Origin: Paenibacillaceae bacterium UBA6304
GTDB taxonomy: Bacteria; Bacillota; Bacilli; Paenibacillales; Paenibacillaceae
Direction of reading: 5' to 3'
NCBI GenBank assembly: GCA_002439285.1
Contig: DJTQ01000432.1
Coordinates: forward strand, 1 to 24,596
DNA length: 24,596 bases
Part shown: piece by piece, positions 7,707 to 15,567 of the stretch
Layout: every line of letters starts with the position of its first letter
Position numbering within the stretch: the stretch's first letter is position 1
The notes under the pieces: model-generated
Told to the model about the DNA's origin: nothing
Database searches by the model: none
Seen by the model: only the letters and a program-made list of their open reading frames with translations
Program-made: the position numbers and the translations under genes

Positions 7707-8423
7707 TTATAAATTTTCCACCTCGACGCTGATCACATGGTCAATGTGCCGCACAAAATGATAAATCTCGGTGGTGTACTCCTTTTCCGAGGCGGAGATG
7801 ACCATATCCACCCGTTGCCGCCCTTCCTCGAGATCTTTAATTTTCAGGCGCCGTATGCGGTGTTGGTTTCTTTTCGCCGCTGGACCGGTGGCATCCTTGC
7901 GCTCAATAATGCGGATGAGCTCCGCCACATCTCCATGATCGCCCATCACGACCTTAATGGATACGTCACGCTGATTCAACTTGTAGGGTCCGATCCATTT
8001 GATTACATACGGAATAAAATTGACCGAAAGAATCAGCAGAATAACCGCTAGAGTAGCTTCAAAATAGAAGCCGGTTCCGATCGCGATCCCGATACCGGAA
8101 GCAGCCCAGATCATCGCGGCCGATGTCAGGCCTGAGATCCCCTCATTGCTTCTGCGCAAAATCGCCCCAGCCCCGAGAAAACCGATCCCGCTGACGATTT
8201 GCGCGGCGAGGCGCATCGGGTCCATATTGGGATGGTCCGGCCCGGCGAACTTCTCAAACGCTTCGATCGAGACGATCGTCACCAGGCAGCTCGCGATACA
8301 AATCACCATGCTGGTCTTGATTCCGAGCGGCTTTTGTTTCAATTGACGGTCAATTCCGATAAACAGACCGAATAATAATGCCATGCATAGCTTGAATATC
8401 ATTTCCAGATCGATCTGCTCCAT
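7707..8423 (-). CDS. MgtC/SapB family membrane protein
   Basis: This 238-aa protein has the MgtC/SapB membrane domain at about residues 5-145: LFGLFIGIDRQLKQKPLGIKTSMVICIASCLVT, then RLAAQIVSGIGFLGAGAILR and GLTSAAMIWAASGIGIAIG, which are family hallmarks. Four to five TM helices are visible. The C-terminal part (about 150-238) is a soluble ACT-like region with DVSIKVVMGD and VISVEVENL. Members affect growth at low magnesium, membrane potential or acid and Mg stress; the biochemical role is unsettled. The ATG at 8423 follows AAGGAGAGG by 4 nt. It has its own promoter candidate, and the 96-nt gap to the exporter gene downstream shows no clear terminator. Confidence 0.9.
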   Translation of the reverse strand: MEQIDLEMIFKLCMALLFGLFIGIDRQLKQKPLGIKTSMVICIASCLVTIVSIEAFEKFAGPDHPNMDPMRLAAQIVSGIGFLGAGAILRRSNEGISGLTSAAMIWAASGIGIAIGTGFYFEATLAVILLILSVNFIPYVIKWIGPYKLNQRDVSIKVVMGDHGDVAELIRIIERKDATGPAAKRNQHRIRRLKIKDLEEGRQRVDMVISASEKEYTTEIYHFVRHIDHVISVEVENL

Positions 8424-8451
8424 AATACCTCTCCTTAAACATTATAGAGTG

Positions 8452-8481
8452 AGTATAAGTGTATTCCGCAGTTTTGCGCAA
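8452..8481 (-). promoter_or_regulatory. putative SigA promoter of the MgtC/SapB gene
   Basis: On the minus strand TTGCGC (8481-8476) is separated by 18 bp from TATACT (8457-8452), about 30 nt before the start codon. The -35 matches four of six consensus bases and the -10 five of six. Confidence 0.45.
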
Positions 8482-8530
8482 ATGCACTTTACTCTCGTTT
8501 ACCATTAAATCGTTTGAAATTCCAAATCCT

Positions 8531-8625
8531 TAAGAAAAATGCCTGACGGCGTCTTTGGGGTTCGGACTTCTACGTTTGTGCGTGGGGAGGGATGGGTATG
8601 GGATTTCACCCGCTGTTAAAGTCGT
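8531..8625. repeat. 95-bp dispersed repeat, copy 1
   Basis: This stretch matches 15623-15717 at 93 of 95 positions, in the same orientation; the differences are at 8540 and 8582. Read on the minus strand it ends with a small GC hairpin (GCC-GTCA-GGC) and a T-rich tail, like a terminator; the base change at 8540 weakens the stem in this copy. The match includes loops and non-pairing parts, which points to recent duplication of one element. No transposase or direct flanking repeats are seen. The rest of the 439-bp gap 8424-8862 holds the larger hairpin, the mgtC-side promoter and a terminator; I see nothing in 8706-8815. Confidence 0.9.
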
Positions 8626-8705
8626 GTTCTTATTGAATTTATTATAGGGGAAGAACACGACTTTAAAGGCGGGCCGTAAACTTTCCACCCCATACCCATT
8701 CCCTC
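8587..8705. repeat. large imperfect inverted repeat overlapping repeat copy 1
   Basis: The inner arms TTAAAGTCGTGTTCTT (8616-8631) and AAGAACACGACTTTAA (8651-8666) are perfectly complementary over 16 bp around a 19-nt loop. The outer arms GAGGGATGGGTATGG (from 8587) and CCATACCCATTCCCTC (to 8705) also pair, with a less regular part between. The left arm belongs to the 95-bp repeat, while the right arm is missing at the second copy. The whole could be a MITE-like element or a structured RNA. Confidence 0.8.
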
Positions 8706-8815
8706 TTCTATTCTACATCGCAAATACATCATAGTGACGGGATCATCTTGAATTGCCCACCCTTTGGCATTAGACGACTCATTCTTCAATCCCACGTTTA
8801 TAAATTCTATAACAT

Positions 8816-8848
8816 AAAAAAAACCCCGCTCTTTACGACCGGGGGCAA
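8816..8848 (-). terminator. Rho-independent terminator after the potassium channel gene
   Basis: On the minus strand CCCCGGTC pairs with GAGCGGGG (one mismatch) around a short loop and is followed by eight T. It starts about 15 nt after the channel stop codon and ends the YgiB/YgiC-like operon. Confidence 0.85.
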
Positions 8849-8862
8849 TAAATGAAAATGGT

Positions 8863-9879
8863 CTATATTCCGGCAATACGCCGATAAGTCGTCTCGTCCG
8901 AGACAATATACAACCGTGCCTCCGGCGGGATCAGCTGATCCAGTTTCCGGTTGATCCCCAGATCGTTGCGGTCAGCAAGCAACGTCGCTCCCTGATTCAG
9001 CAAATCCTGAAAAGCATCCCGATAGGTCTTCCAACCTTGCTTAACTTTAACTTCATAAATATCATCCCCATGCTGGCGGCTAAGCAACTGGCGAATAACG
9101 TCGGAATTGCCTTCCTGTAGCGCCGACCTTACAGCCAGTCGTGAAATGGCGTCATGTGACAAGACGAATTCATTGACCTGCACATAGCGGAAATTCTGGA
9201 TATTCTTTTCCTGCGTGATCTCTACTGTGGTATGTACATGCGGCGCTAGCCGCTCGATGCTGGAGGCGATAAGCAGGGATTTGCCGTCGATCAGCGAAGC
9301 CTCTTCAATCCGCGAGTCCGCAAACACAATAGCCGCCCTCGCTTTGGAAATGTTCGCCTTGTTTAGAATATCATCACCCGCGGGATCTCCGGAGACGAAA
9401 TGAACCTGATGCAATTGCTCCAAGGGATGTTGATTGGATTCATCGATGATAACAATCTGGCTTTTTGGAGAGTAACACAAAATTTCATCCACTGCCGATT
9501 TCGCTTTTTTGCTCCAATTGATCAACAGAATATGTTCCTCGCCATGAAAGTTCAAAGTCCCGGCTCCTCTCTGCCGTTGAAGGCTGCCCAGCGATTCGAT
9601 GACCTTCCCGATTACCAAACTGAGCAGGCCGATGCCGAAAATGTATAAAAAAATCGTAAATGCTTTACCGATTTCCGTCTTGGCAAAATAATCACCATAG
9701 CCTACCGTTGCCATCGTGGTCATAACCCAGTAAAGTGCATTGAACCAATTTCCGAAGGTAGCCGGTTCCAGAAGATACGCGATTGTCGCGCTGGCGACGA
9801 TAAAACCGAGGATGATCAAAGCGATAGACGTTTTACGTAAACGCATTAGTTTCGTGGTGAATCTGAGAAAAAAGTGCAC
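8863..9879 (-). CDS. two-TM potassium channel with cytoplasmic RCK domain (YugO-like)
   Basis: This 338-aa protein is a pore-forming K+ channel subunit. TM1 is at about residues 18-37, the pore helix and selectivity filter at 47-63 (WVMTTMATVGYGD, filter T58-V-G-Y-G-D63), and TM2 at about 71-98. A TrkA-N/RCK-type Rossmann domain follows (about 115-240) with HILLINWSKKAKSAVDEIL, IVIIDES, VHFVSGDPAGDDILNKANI and a later RCK-C-like part. In this class the RCK ring gates the pore in response to ions or nucleotides. The GTG at 9879 follows GGGAGAGGGG by 7 nt; a longer in-frame reading to 9957 would overlap the DUF350 gene and lacks support. It is last in an operon with DUF350, a lipoprotein and a YgiC-like ligase. 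The linked genes suggest its activity is tied to an envelope-stress function, which is inference. Confidence 0.93.
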   Translation of the reverse strand: MHFFLRFTTKLMRLRKTSIALIILGFIVASATIAYLLEPATFGNWFNALYWVMTTMATVGYGDYFAKTEIGKAFTIFLYIFGIGLLSLVIGKVIESLGSLQRQRGAGTLNFHGEEHILLINWSKKAKSAVDEILCYSPKSQIVIIDESNQHPLEQLHQVHFVSGDPAGDDILNKANISKARAAIVFADSRIEEASLIDGKSLLIASSIERLAPHVHTTVEITQEKNIQNFRYVQVNEFVLSHDAISRLAVRSALQEGNSDVIRQLLSRQHGDDIYEVKVKQGWKTYRDAFQDLLNQGATLLADRNDLGINRKLDQLIPPEARLYIVSDETTYRRIAGI

Positions 9880-9905
9880 TGGCCTGCCCCTCTCCCGGTT
9901 ACCCC

Positions 9906-10295
9906 TTAAATGATGAGGCTGCTGACCGCAAATGCAGTCCCGATAAACACGAAGCAAAGTAAGAGCCCCACGGCCACATTGCCTTGCTGCAGATGATCGG
10001 AAACTTTGAACCCTGGCGTCACCAGTTCAAAAATCCAATAGGCTGCGATTAGGCATACATAACCGACGGCAAACCACAGGATCATGAACCAGATCGATGT
10101 GTTCGTGTACGCCGCCACGCCAAGAATAATGGCCGTACCAATGAACTTTCCGCCCATGGCAAGGGCGGCCGCTTTGTTTCCTTTTTTCAATTCTTCCATG
10201 TCTTTATACGGCGTCATCCAGCTAAAAATAACCATGCCCAATAATTGCAGTAAGATGATGACAATTACACTCACAATAATATTAACAAACACCAT
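9906..10295 (-). CDS. DUF350 (YjfL/UPF0719) family membrane protein
   Basis: A 129-aa protein with four predicted TM helices at about residues 3-27, 48-67, 69-93 and 105-128. The segment PYKDMEELKKGNKAAALAMGGKFIG and the repeat-like QQGNVAVGLLLCFVFIGTA show the family pattern of two related halves, each with K/Q-G-N-x-A-x-x-x-x. The ATG at 10295 overlaps the lipoprotein stop in the order TAATG, so translation is coupled; an in-frame GTG at 10307 abuts the GGGGG ribosome-site stretch and is less likely. DUF350 proteins are of unknown function but recur beside YgiC/YjfC ligases and YgiB/YjfM proteins in Proteobacteria, which is exactly the setting here. Confidence 0.88.
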   Translation of the reverse strand: MVFVNIIVSVIVIILLQLLGMVIFSWMTPYKDMEELKKGNKAAALAMGGKFIGTAIILGVAAYTNTSIWFMILWFAVGYVCLIAAYWIFELVTPGFKVSDHLQQGNVAVGLLLCFVFIGTAFAVSSLII

Positions 10296-10918
10296 TATTT
10301 GGCCCACCCCCTAAATTTTGCAAACGCCGAATCATAATCGGCAAAATCGTGTACTTCCTCCAGCACGACCGATGCTTTTTTCTGTTTCTCCAGTTCCTTG
10401 TATCGTGCATCATCGATCGGCTGCTTAATCCGGTTTCCTGTCGGCAGCTCCAGCACGGCGAAATTTCTCGTTTTTTCCTTGAATTCGGTCTTATACACGC
10501 CGACAAGATCGACATCCGTCGTGACGGACACCTTCAGCTCGGCGATGTCCTTATCCGCCGAAGCCTTATCGGGAAACGATTTTATCGTGTTCCAGGCCGA
10601 CAATCGGACTTCATTCTTCTGATTTTCGTCCGTAGTCAATTCCGCATCCATAAACTGCAACACCCAGATTTTGTCCCCGGTTGCGTAATTGTCGTCGTTC
10701 GGCAACAGTTCATTGTCAGGGAGAATCGTCATATCACTGCCGATCAGATCCCCGACGGTCCCTTCTTGAATCCGATAATCCCAAGGCACACGCACTGTTG
10801 ATAACGCAGATTCCGTACCGGAGTCGGTGTGGAATACGCTGGTGGAGTTCCCGCAGGCGCTAAGCACCAGCAGCAGTGCTCCGGTCAAGAGTAGCCAAAG
10901 CGCTCTTCTGTTCCGCAT
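10295..10918 (-). CDS. lipoprotein of unknown function in the YgiC-like operon
   Basis: A 207-aa secreted lipoprotein. It starts MRNRRALWLLLTGALLLVLSAC with lipobox L-S-A-C22, so Cys22 should be lipidated and the protein held on the outer face of the membrane. The mature part is polar, with motifs VPWDYRIQEGTVGDLIGSD, WVLQFMDAELTTDENQKNEVRLSAWNTIKSFPDK and a lysine-rich C-terminus; I do not recognise a domain. The ATG at 10918 directly follows the TAA of the ligase gene, with AGGAGTG inside that gene as ribosome site; its own stop overlaps the DUF350 start. It may occupy the place that a second YgiB/YjfM-type lipoprotein has in other versions of this operon, but no sequence similarity to those is visible. 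Confidence 0.82.
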   Translation of the reverse strand: MRNRRALWLLLTGALLLVLSACGNSTSVFHTDSGTESALSTVRVPWDYRIQEGTVGDLIGSDMTILPDNELLPNDDNYATGDKIWVLQFMDAELTTDENQKNEVRLSAWNTIKSFPDKASADKDIAELKVSVTTDVDLVGVYKTEFKEKTRNFAVLELPTGNRIKQPIDDARYKELEKQKKASVVLEEVHDFADYDSAFAKFRGWAK

Positions 10919-12115
10919 TTATTTCACTCCTATCGCTATAAAATGACTGGCGTTACCTGTGATGGGTCCGCCCGCTCTACCTAGTAGGCCGCATGGGGTC
11001 CCGTTGATCACGAACATGCCGGTCAATAGATGAAGTTCTCCTTCAGCCGTATTTATTCTCGCAAGTTCAGCCCGTTTCTGGTACACCGACGGAAAAAGTA
11101 CGCTGCTGTCAAAGCCTTCCTGATCTTCGAGTTCCAATTGGCCTTCGGCATCATACAGGCGCACGGAGCCGCCTTCACGCCCGAACATCGATTTGGACAC
11201 AAAGCTCCCCGAAAAAACCGGCTTATTGTAAGTCGGTAGCACATAAGTGGAAATGACTTCTCTTTCCTGCTCGTTGAATAGCAGCCCGAGTTCATACAGA
11301 CCCCATACGGCTGCCAGCAACCCTTTGGATTGCAGCAAAAGGCTGTGAGGCGGATTAAACAGCGTAAGCCGTCCCGTCTCAATGGCGAACGCCATGGCTT
11401 CGCCAGCATCGTCTACAGCCATCCATTCCTTCGGGTATAGAGCAAACATCCGCTCGATAACTTCACCGTTTTTGTTTTTTAAATAGCCTTCATCAAACCA
11501 AAGCTCCAGACAATCCTCGCATGTCATTTCCCGTCCGCTGTGGCGAACCAGCGCCTCGATCGTTCCGGAATCTTCCATGTGTTGGCCATAAGCCACGCAA
11601 GCCGCTGTGTCCGGCTGGTCTGCCGCCCAAGCAGCAGCGACTAAATCCTTCATCCCCTCGTTCGGAGAAGAGAACCCGGCCTGTGTCAACACCCAAGGTG
11701 TAGCAATTGAAGCCTCAACATAACCGGTCGGCGTATCCGCGTTCAATTCGAGAAGTTTGATGCTCCCGTCATTGGCTATCGCAAAGTCAAACCGCGCATA
11801 CCGGCTAATCAGACCCGGTTCCGCCAGCGGAGCTTGGTCCAACAATTCCCACATTACCGGCGGGATTCCCAGCAATTCATAAAGATCCGGGCGGCGGTAA
11901 ACGTAGCGGACCGCTTTGTCCAGAATACCCCAGAGTGCCTTCGCAGCCTGCTCCAGCTCATCATACAACGGCCGCTCCATGAGTACGATCTGATCGATCC
12001 AATACGCTTCGTCCTCCAGATCTGCCCAGGTGAATCCCAGGTCGAAGAGCTCTTTTACGCGGGATGCCCGATCGTCATTCGGTACTCCAACAACTTCAAA
12101 TACACTTTGGCTCAT
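10919..12115 (-). CDS. glutathionylspermidine synthase-like ATP-grasp amide ligase (YgiC/YjfC family)
   Basis: This 398-aa protein is close in length to E. coli YgiC (386). Landmarks are WYIDQ-like AYWIDQIVLMERPLYDELEQA near residue 38, RFDFAIANDGSIKLLELNADTPTGYVEAS (about 128-157), GTIEALVRHSGR, and the ATP-grasp end with KSMFGREGGSVRL, and GLLGRAGGPITGNASHFIAIGV. The GREGG and ITGNASHF blocks match the nucleotide and metal site of the GSP_synth family. Members join an amine to a peptide carboxylate using ATP; YgiC and YjfC lack the amidase half and their true substrates are unknown. The ATG at 12115 overlaps the upstream TGA (ATGA). It sits between YgiB-like and DUF350 genes, which strongly supports the YgiC/YjfC assignment. 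What it modifies, for example a peptide, polyamine or the YgiB-like tail, cannot be read from sequence. Confidence 0.92.
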   Translation of the reverse strand: MSQSVFEVVGVPNDDRASRVKELFDLGFTWADLEDEAYWIDQIVLMERPLYDELEQAAKALWGILDKAVRYVYRRPDLYELLGIPPVMWELLDQAPLAEPGLISRYARFDFAIANDGSIKLLELNADTPTGYVEASIATPWVLTQAGFSSPNEGMKDLVAAAWAADQPDTAACVAYGQHMEDSGTIEALVRHSGREMTCEDCLELWFDEGYLKNKNGEVIERMFALYPKEWMAVDDAGEAMAFAIETGRLTLFNPPHSLLLQSKGLLAAVWGLYELGLLFNEQEREVISTYVLPTYNKPVFSGSFVSKSMFGREGGSVRLYDAEGQLELEDQEGFDSSVLFPSVYQKRAELARINTAEGELHLLTGMFVINGTPCGLLGRAGGPITGNASHFIAIGVK

Positions 12116-12840
12116 CCTCCGAAGAACCCTTTGCTCGAACTTGATTTAGAGCTGGATGAACCCGAAACCGAGCTCTTACTGCTGGATTTCGAACTGGACG
12201 AAGACGAGCCCAATCCGCTAGATTTGCCCCCGATGCCTCCCGGGCTCGACGATGTAGAACGTCTTACGATCGAGCCTTTCGTGGAAGTCGATGTTTTCGG
12301 CGGCACGACCGAACCTGCCACCTGTTTATTCTGAAACGACCCGCTGGAGTAAGAGCGCGGCTTATACGGAGTGCTAGTTCCGGCATAGTAACCGCCATGA
12401 CTTCTATTCCAGCCGCTTGAGGAATAATTCGAACCGCTGTTGAACAGCAAATGATACAGCAGCATGTCATCCCAACCGAAGCCGGTTCCATAGCCTCCGT
12501 AATTGTTGATAACCGTCGTTCCGCCTGAAGCAGCGCCTGTTCCTCCCGTTCCTGTCCCTTCCTCTTGTTGCACCCCTTGTTCAGCGAGCTGTATCGGCAG
12601 GTTCCAATCGACGTTTTTATCAAAATAAGCTTTCACTTCTTCATTCGACCACGCCACGAGCTTCGGCTCTTCTCCGGTAGTGTCGCTGCCGGCGGCCGTA
12701 ACCGCTCCGCCAGGAACCAAAAATGCATTAGCCAGCAACGCGATCCCGAGAGAAGTCGACAATACGCGCAGTGGTTTACCATCCGATGTGAACAGTTTCG
12801 AGTTGCCGCTATCTTTCATTTTGTTGTCCTCGATCGTCAA
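12112..12840 (-). CDS. YgiB/YjfM-like secreted or anchored Ser/Gly-rich protein
   Basis: A 242-aa protein with an N-terminal hydrophobic segment (LSTSLGIALLANAFLVPGGAVTA, about 27-49) that may be a signal peptide or anchor. It then has a short acidic part, a Gly/Thr-rich linker (about 95-110), VINNYGGYGTGFGWDDMLLYHLLF, and an Arg/Ser/Tyr-rich stretch ending in VVPPKTSTSTKGSIVRRS. The tail (about 196-242) is almost pure Ser, Lys and Gly and ends GFFGG. The ordering of a hydrophobic M/L/Y-rich patch, P-K-T repeats, a G-G segment and a Ser-rich end resembles E. coli YgiB, which also neighbours a YgiC ligase. A TTG start at 12840 follows AAAGGAGG by 8 nt; an upstream frame overlaps the previous gene. 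The Gly-Gly end could be a ligation site for the neighbouring ligase, which is speculation. Confidence 0.72.
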   Translation of the reverse strand: MTIEDNKMKDSGNSKLFTSDGKPLRVLSTSLGIALLANAFLVPGGAVTAAGSDTTGEEPKLVAWSNEEVKAYFDKNVDWNLPIQLAEQGVQQEEGTGTGGTGAASGGTTVINNYGGYGTGFGWDDMLLYHLLFNSGSNYSSSGWNRSHGGYYAGTSTPYKPRSYSSGSFQNKQVAGSVVPPKTSTSTKGSIVRRSTSSSPGGIGGKSSGLGSSSSSSKSSSKSSVSGSSSSKSSSSKGFFGG

Positions 12841-12862
12841 AACAATTTCCTCCTTTCGGAGC

Positions 12863-13144
12863 CTACTCGTTCCGTACCGGGACGAGCAGCAGCTCCAATA
12901 TTCCTTCATCTACATTTAACCGGCCTTCAACCGCTTCAAATTCACGGCCGCTCACAACGATATAATTCACATGCTCCAATGCTGTGATCATCGCCGGGTT
13001 CCAAGCGCGCTCATCAATTTGATTGATGTTGCCGTCAGGCATTTTTTCGAACATTTTGACATTCATGCTGTTTTCCAAACCAATCCCATCCTCTCCAAAT
13101 AATCGACTATTTAATGATACGAGGTTGGCGTCCGATAGTTTCAT
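12863..13144 (-). CDS. small unknown protein, first gene of the YgiB/YgiC-like operon
   Basis: A 93-aa soluble protein that I do not recognise. It is acidic overall, with MNVKMFEKMPDGNINQIDERAWNP in the middle and a C-terminal half rich in beta-type segments (YIVVSGREFEAVEGRLNVDEGILELLLVPV). The ATG at 13144 has only a weak upstream ribosome site; an in-frame TTG at 13081 lies 11 nt after GGAGAGG, so a shorter 72-aa product is possible. It ends 22 nt before the YgiB-like start and begins 22 nt after the restored end of the M28 peptidase gene, so it belongs to that transcript. The regular codon use and position in a tight gene array support a real gene. Confidence 0.6.
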   Translation of the reverse strand: MKLSDANLVSLNSRLFGEDGIGLENSMNVKMFEKMPDGNINQIDERAWNPAMITALEHVNYIVVSGREFEAVEGRLNVDEGILELLLVPVRNE

Positions 13145-13166
13145 CCGGCAACGAAATCAATACGCA

Positions 13167-14851
13167 TTACGGAAAAGACCTCTTCACGGTTTGCCTGGTC
13201 TTTCGCCGTTGTTCCCTAACGCAAAATACGGGAAATATCAGCGATAGGGCAATTGCCGCAATGACCATCAATTCACCGGCCATCGTCAGTGTCATCAGCA
13301 CAAACACCAGATAACAAATCGGCGCAAAAGAATGAATCCCGGAACCGCAAAAAACGCGGATGCCCAATCCGAATCGTTATTCCAGGTGAATATCGACACG
13401 TTCAAGCCGATCAAGCTGAATATCAAGGGCCACACGAACAAATAACTTCCTCCCGGCAGATAAAAACAGGTCGCCGCACTAATCATCAGCCAAACCAATA
13501 ATGTCCCGCTCCAAATATTCTCCGCATGGTTGTACTTGGAAAGCCAGCGGACCAGCAGCCAAACGATGCCGATCGTAACCGCCAAGAATCCGACGAACCA
13601 ATACACGCTAACCTGCGGGTCTAGGCCGATGACTCGCAATTGCTCTTGACTTACGCTGCTTCGGATCAGTCTCCACGCCAACGCTGCCGCTCCATACACC
13701 ACTCCAAGCAGCAGAAGGAAGATAACAAAGCCGCCCGCTGTACCTTTGAGGCTAATTTTCCGGCGTTTCATTCCGTGCCATAAGGTCAGCACATATAATA
13801 ATACCGCAAAAACCAAGATCCAGACTGCCCAAGATTGCGGATAATGGGCCATTTTCCAGCCGATTACATTAAAATAGATGGCGTCTTCCTGGCGAACCTC
13901 CTGTAAATTCAGGTCTCCAAAATGCCGGGTTAAACTGAGCATGTACTCGCCGTGATGTTGAAGACTGGCCTGATCCAGATTTACCGGCGTGTCCATTTCG
14001 TCATGATAAGCATTGGCACCCATGCCGAATGCAAAATTCAACCCGGCCAATCCTCCTTCTTTGAACATAGTCATATCCGTGTCGTTAGGCATTAACTTGT
14101 AAACGTTGTAAATCAGTGAATATCCGACGGGATGCGGTGCGGCCTTAAGGAATTCCGAGATCAGCCAACCATTCTGGTCGCTAGTTTCGAACATAAACGA
14201 GGGGCCTCTGTTGCCGCGGGCTTCGAAATTCAGGACCACTCCCGGCTCCGCCGCCCACGGATGATTCGCCATAAACAATCTGGCCCCGGCTAATCCCAGT
14301 TCTTCTCCATCCGTCATGAGCAAGATTAGGTCGTTCTTCAAAGGTCCCGATGTTTGCAAAGCACGTACCGTTTCGAGCATTGCGGCTATCGCCGCTCCGT
14401 CGTCCCCTGCCCCGGGACCTGACGGCACCGAATCGTAATGAGCGGCTATCATGACCGGTCTAGTGCTGGAAGTGCCTGGAATCCGCGTTACGATATTCTC
14501 GAGAGTGACCATCCCTCTATCACCCAATACCGCACTACTATTATGTATTTCCGGCGCCAAGCCGAGTCCCTTCAGTTCCGACAATAAGTAATCGCGTACA
14601 ACATCATGGGCGGATGACCCTACCGGATGCGGCTCCTCGGCAATCTGTTCAAGTTGCTCCATTGCACGGGCCGAGGAGAAATCTTCGGGGCGAGCATCCA
14701 AATCCGCTGGGTGCGGAGCCTTGATTTGTTGCAAACCGATAAGAATTGCGCCGGCAATACATGCGAGTATTAATGTCCTCCGCAACCATTTAAGCGACCC
14801 TCTTCCGGCCGCCAACCGTGTATCGGCCATGGAAGTAGACAAATTCTCCAA
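13167..14851 (-). pseudogene. membrane-bound M28 family zinc aminopeptidase with a C-terminal frameshift
   Basis: The reading frame from TTG 14851 (after AAGGAGGGG) gives an M28 peptidase: N-terminal TM (about 27-42), then zinc-site motifs AAHYDS (H138), GAGDDGA (D150), DGEELGLAG (E183/E184) and AYHDEMDTP (H283), followed by TM helices from about 333 on. In this frame it stops at 13295 with the odd tail LLRRFVIWCLC. A second frame continues with convincing membrane residues, APICYLVFVLMTLTMAGELMV in two parts, to 13167. Adding one T to the minus-strand CTTTTG run (plus 13326-13329) joins them as GFILFAPICYL, giving 561 aa. So the gene has a one-base deletion in a homopolymer. Only the last two helices are lost, so the peptidase domain may still be made. 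A sequencing error is an equal explanation. Confidence 0.82.
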
Positions 14852-14896
14852 ATTGCCCCTCCTTAACTGGAATGATAGGAAAAATATTCTTCCACC

Positions 14897-14925
14897 ATCA
14901 TAATCAACAACGAGGGGCTTGCCAA
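14897..14925 (-). promoter_or_regulatory. putative SigA promoter of the M28 peptidase gene
   Basis: On the minus strand TTGGCA (14925-14920), 17 bp, then TATGAT (14902-14897), about 45 nt before the TTG start. Both hexamers match five of six consensus bases. It may also drive the downstream YgiB/YgiC-like operon, since no other promoter or terminator is evident between them. Confidence 0.6.
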
Positions 14926-14982
14926 GAACTTTTCCGCCTCAATAATCCTACCTATCCGCCATGCCATCTTATCCGATCCGCA

Positions 14983-15486
14983 TTACATCAACCGCAAGCT
15001 ACTGCTGAGAATTGGATATAGAATTACTGCTATTCCTAACGCTAACCGAAAGATTCCTTCGGCAAATGATCCGGTATCGATCGCCAGGAATTTCGGTAGC
15101 AGGCGGATTTTTCGTTTCCATGGCCAGAATAGCGCCACCCCCTGCTCATTGAACATATCGATCAAGGTATGCGATCCATAGGCAAGTATAAACGTCCAGA
15201 AAAATATTTCGGGAAGCGCCGATGTCAAACTGGCCAATGCCAAGATAAAAAGAAGAGAATGCGTCAGTGTCCGATGCTTGACCTTCAGCAAATGCAGAAT
15301 TCCTGACAAGGGAAGGAATATCTTCGCCATCGTAGAGCCTTTCTTGTCAATATCCGCTAACGGACCGATCAGGCATCCAAGAAGCAAGGCCGTGCCCGCC
15401 TCCCAGGTAAGTAAAGGCTGGTGATAATAAGACAGTACGCACTCGGCCGTCAATAAACCGGCCAAGCTGTGTGTTTTCTGAAGCAT
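14983..15486 (-). CDS. YdjM-family membrane-bound metal-dependent hydrolase, putatively SOS-regulated
   Basis: A 167-aa membrane protein of the YdjM/DUF457 family. It has THSLAGLLTAECV at the N-terminus, GCLIGPLADIDKKGS (about 37-51, metal-binding Asp pair), KVKHRTLTHSLLF (about 69-81, the family HR-x-x-THS motif) and YGSHTLIDMFNEQGVALFWPW (about 103-123, HxxxD and N). Five TM helices are likely. The fold is related to phospholipase C-like zinc enzymes, but no substrate is established. The ATG at 15486 follows GGAGG by 8 nt. The promoter upstream has TTGATT-N17-TATAAT with a LexA-type box over the start site. E. coli ydjM is also a LexA target, so regulation by DNA damage seems shared; that link is inference. 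Confidence 0.85.
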   Translation of the reverse strand: MLQKTHSLAGLLTAECVLSYYHQPLLTWEAGTALLLGCLIGPLADIDKKGSTMAKIFLPLSGILHLLKVKHRTLTHSLLFILALASLTSALPEIFFWTFILAYGSHTLIDMFNEQGVALFWPWKRKIRLLPKFLAIDTGSFAEGIFRLALGIAVILYPILSSSLRLM

Positions 15487-15567
15487 TTTGTAAATCCTCC
15501 GAGTTTCTCCATGATGTCACAGTTGTTATAATCTTAAATTAATAATGATATGAAATATTCGCTCACA

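Noticed and set aside
8531..8705. Riboswitch in the leader of the MgtC/SapB gene
   Set aside because: The promoter candidate of that gene lies downstream of the repeat, and the second copy is likewise upstream of its neighbour's promoter, so the element is not in either leader.
8616..8906. 96-codon minus-strand open frame across the hairpin region
   Set aside because: It reads through the large inverted repeat and the channel terminator, overlaps the channel gene end, and has no ribosome site or family-like sequence.
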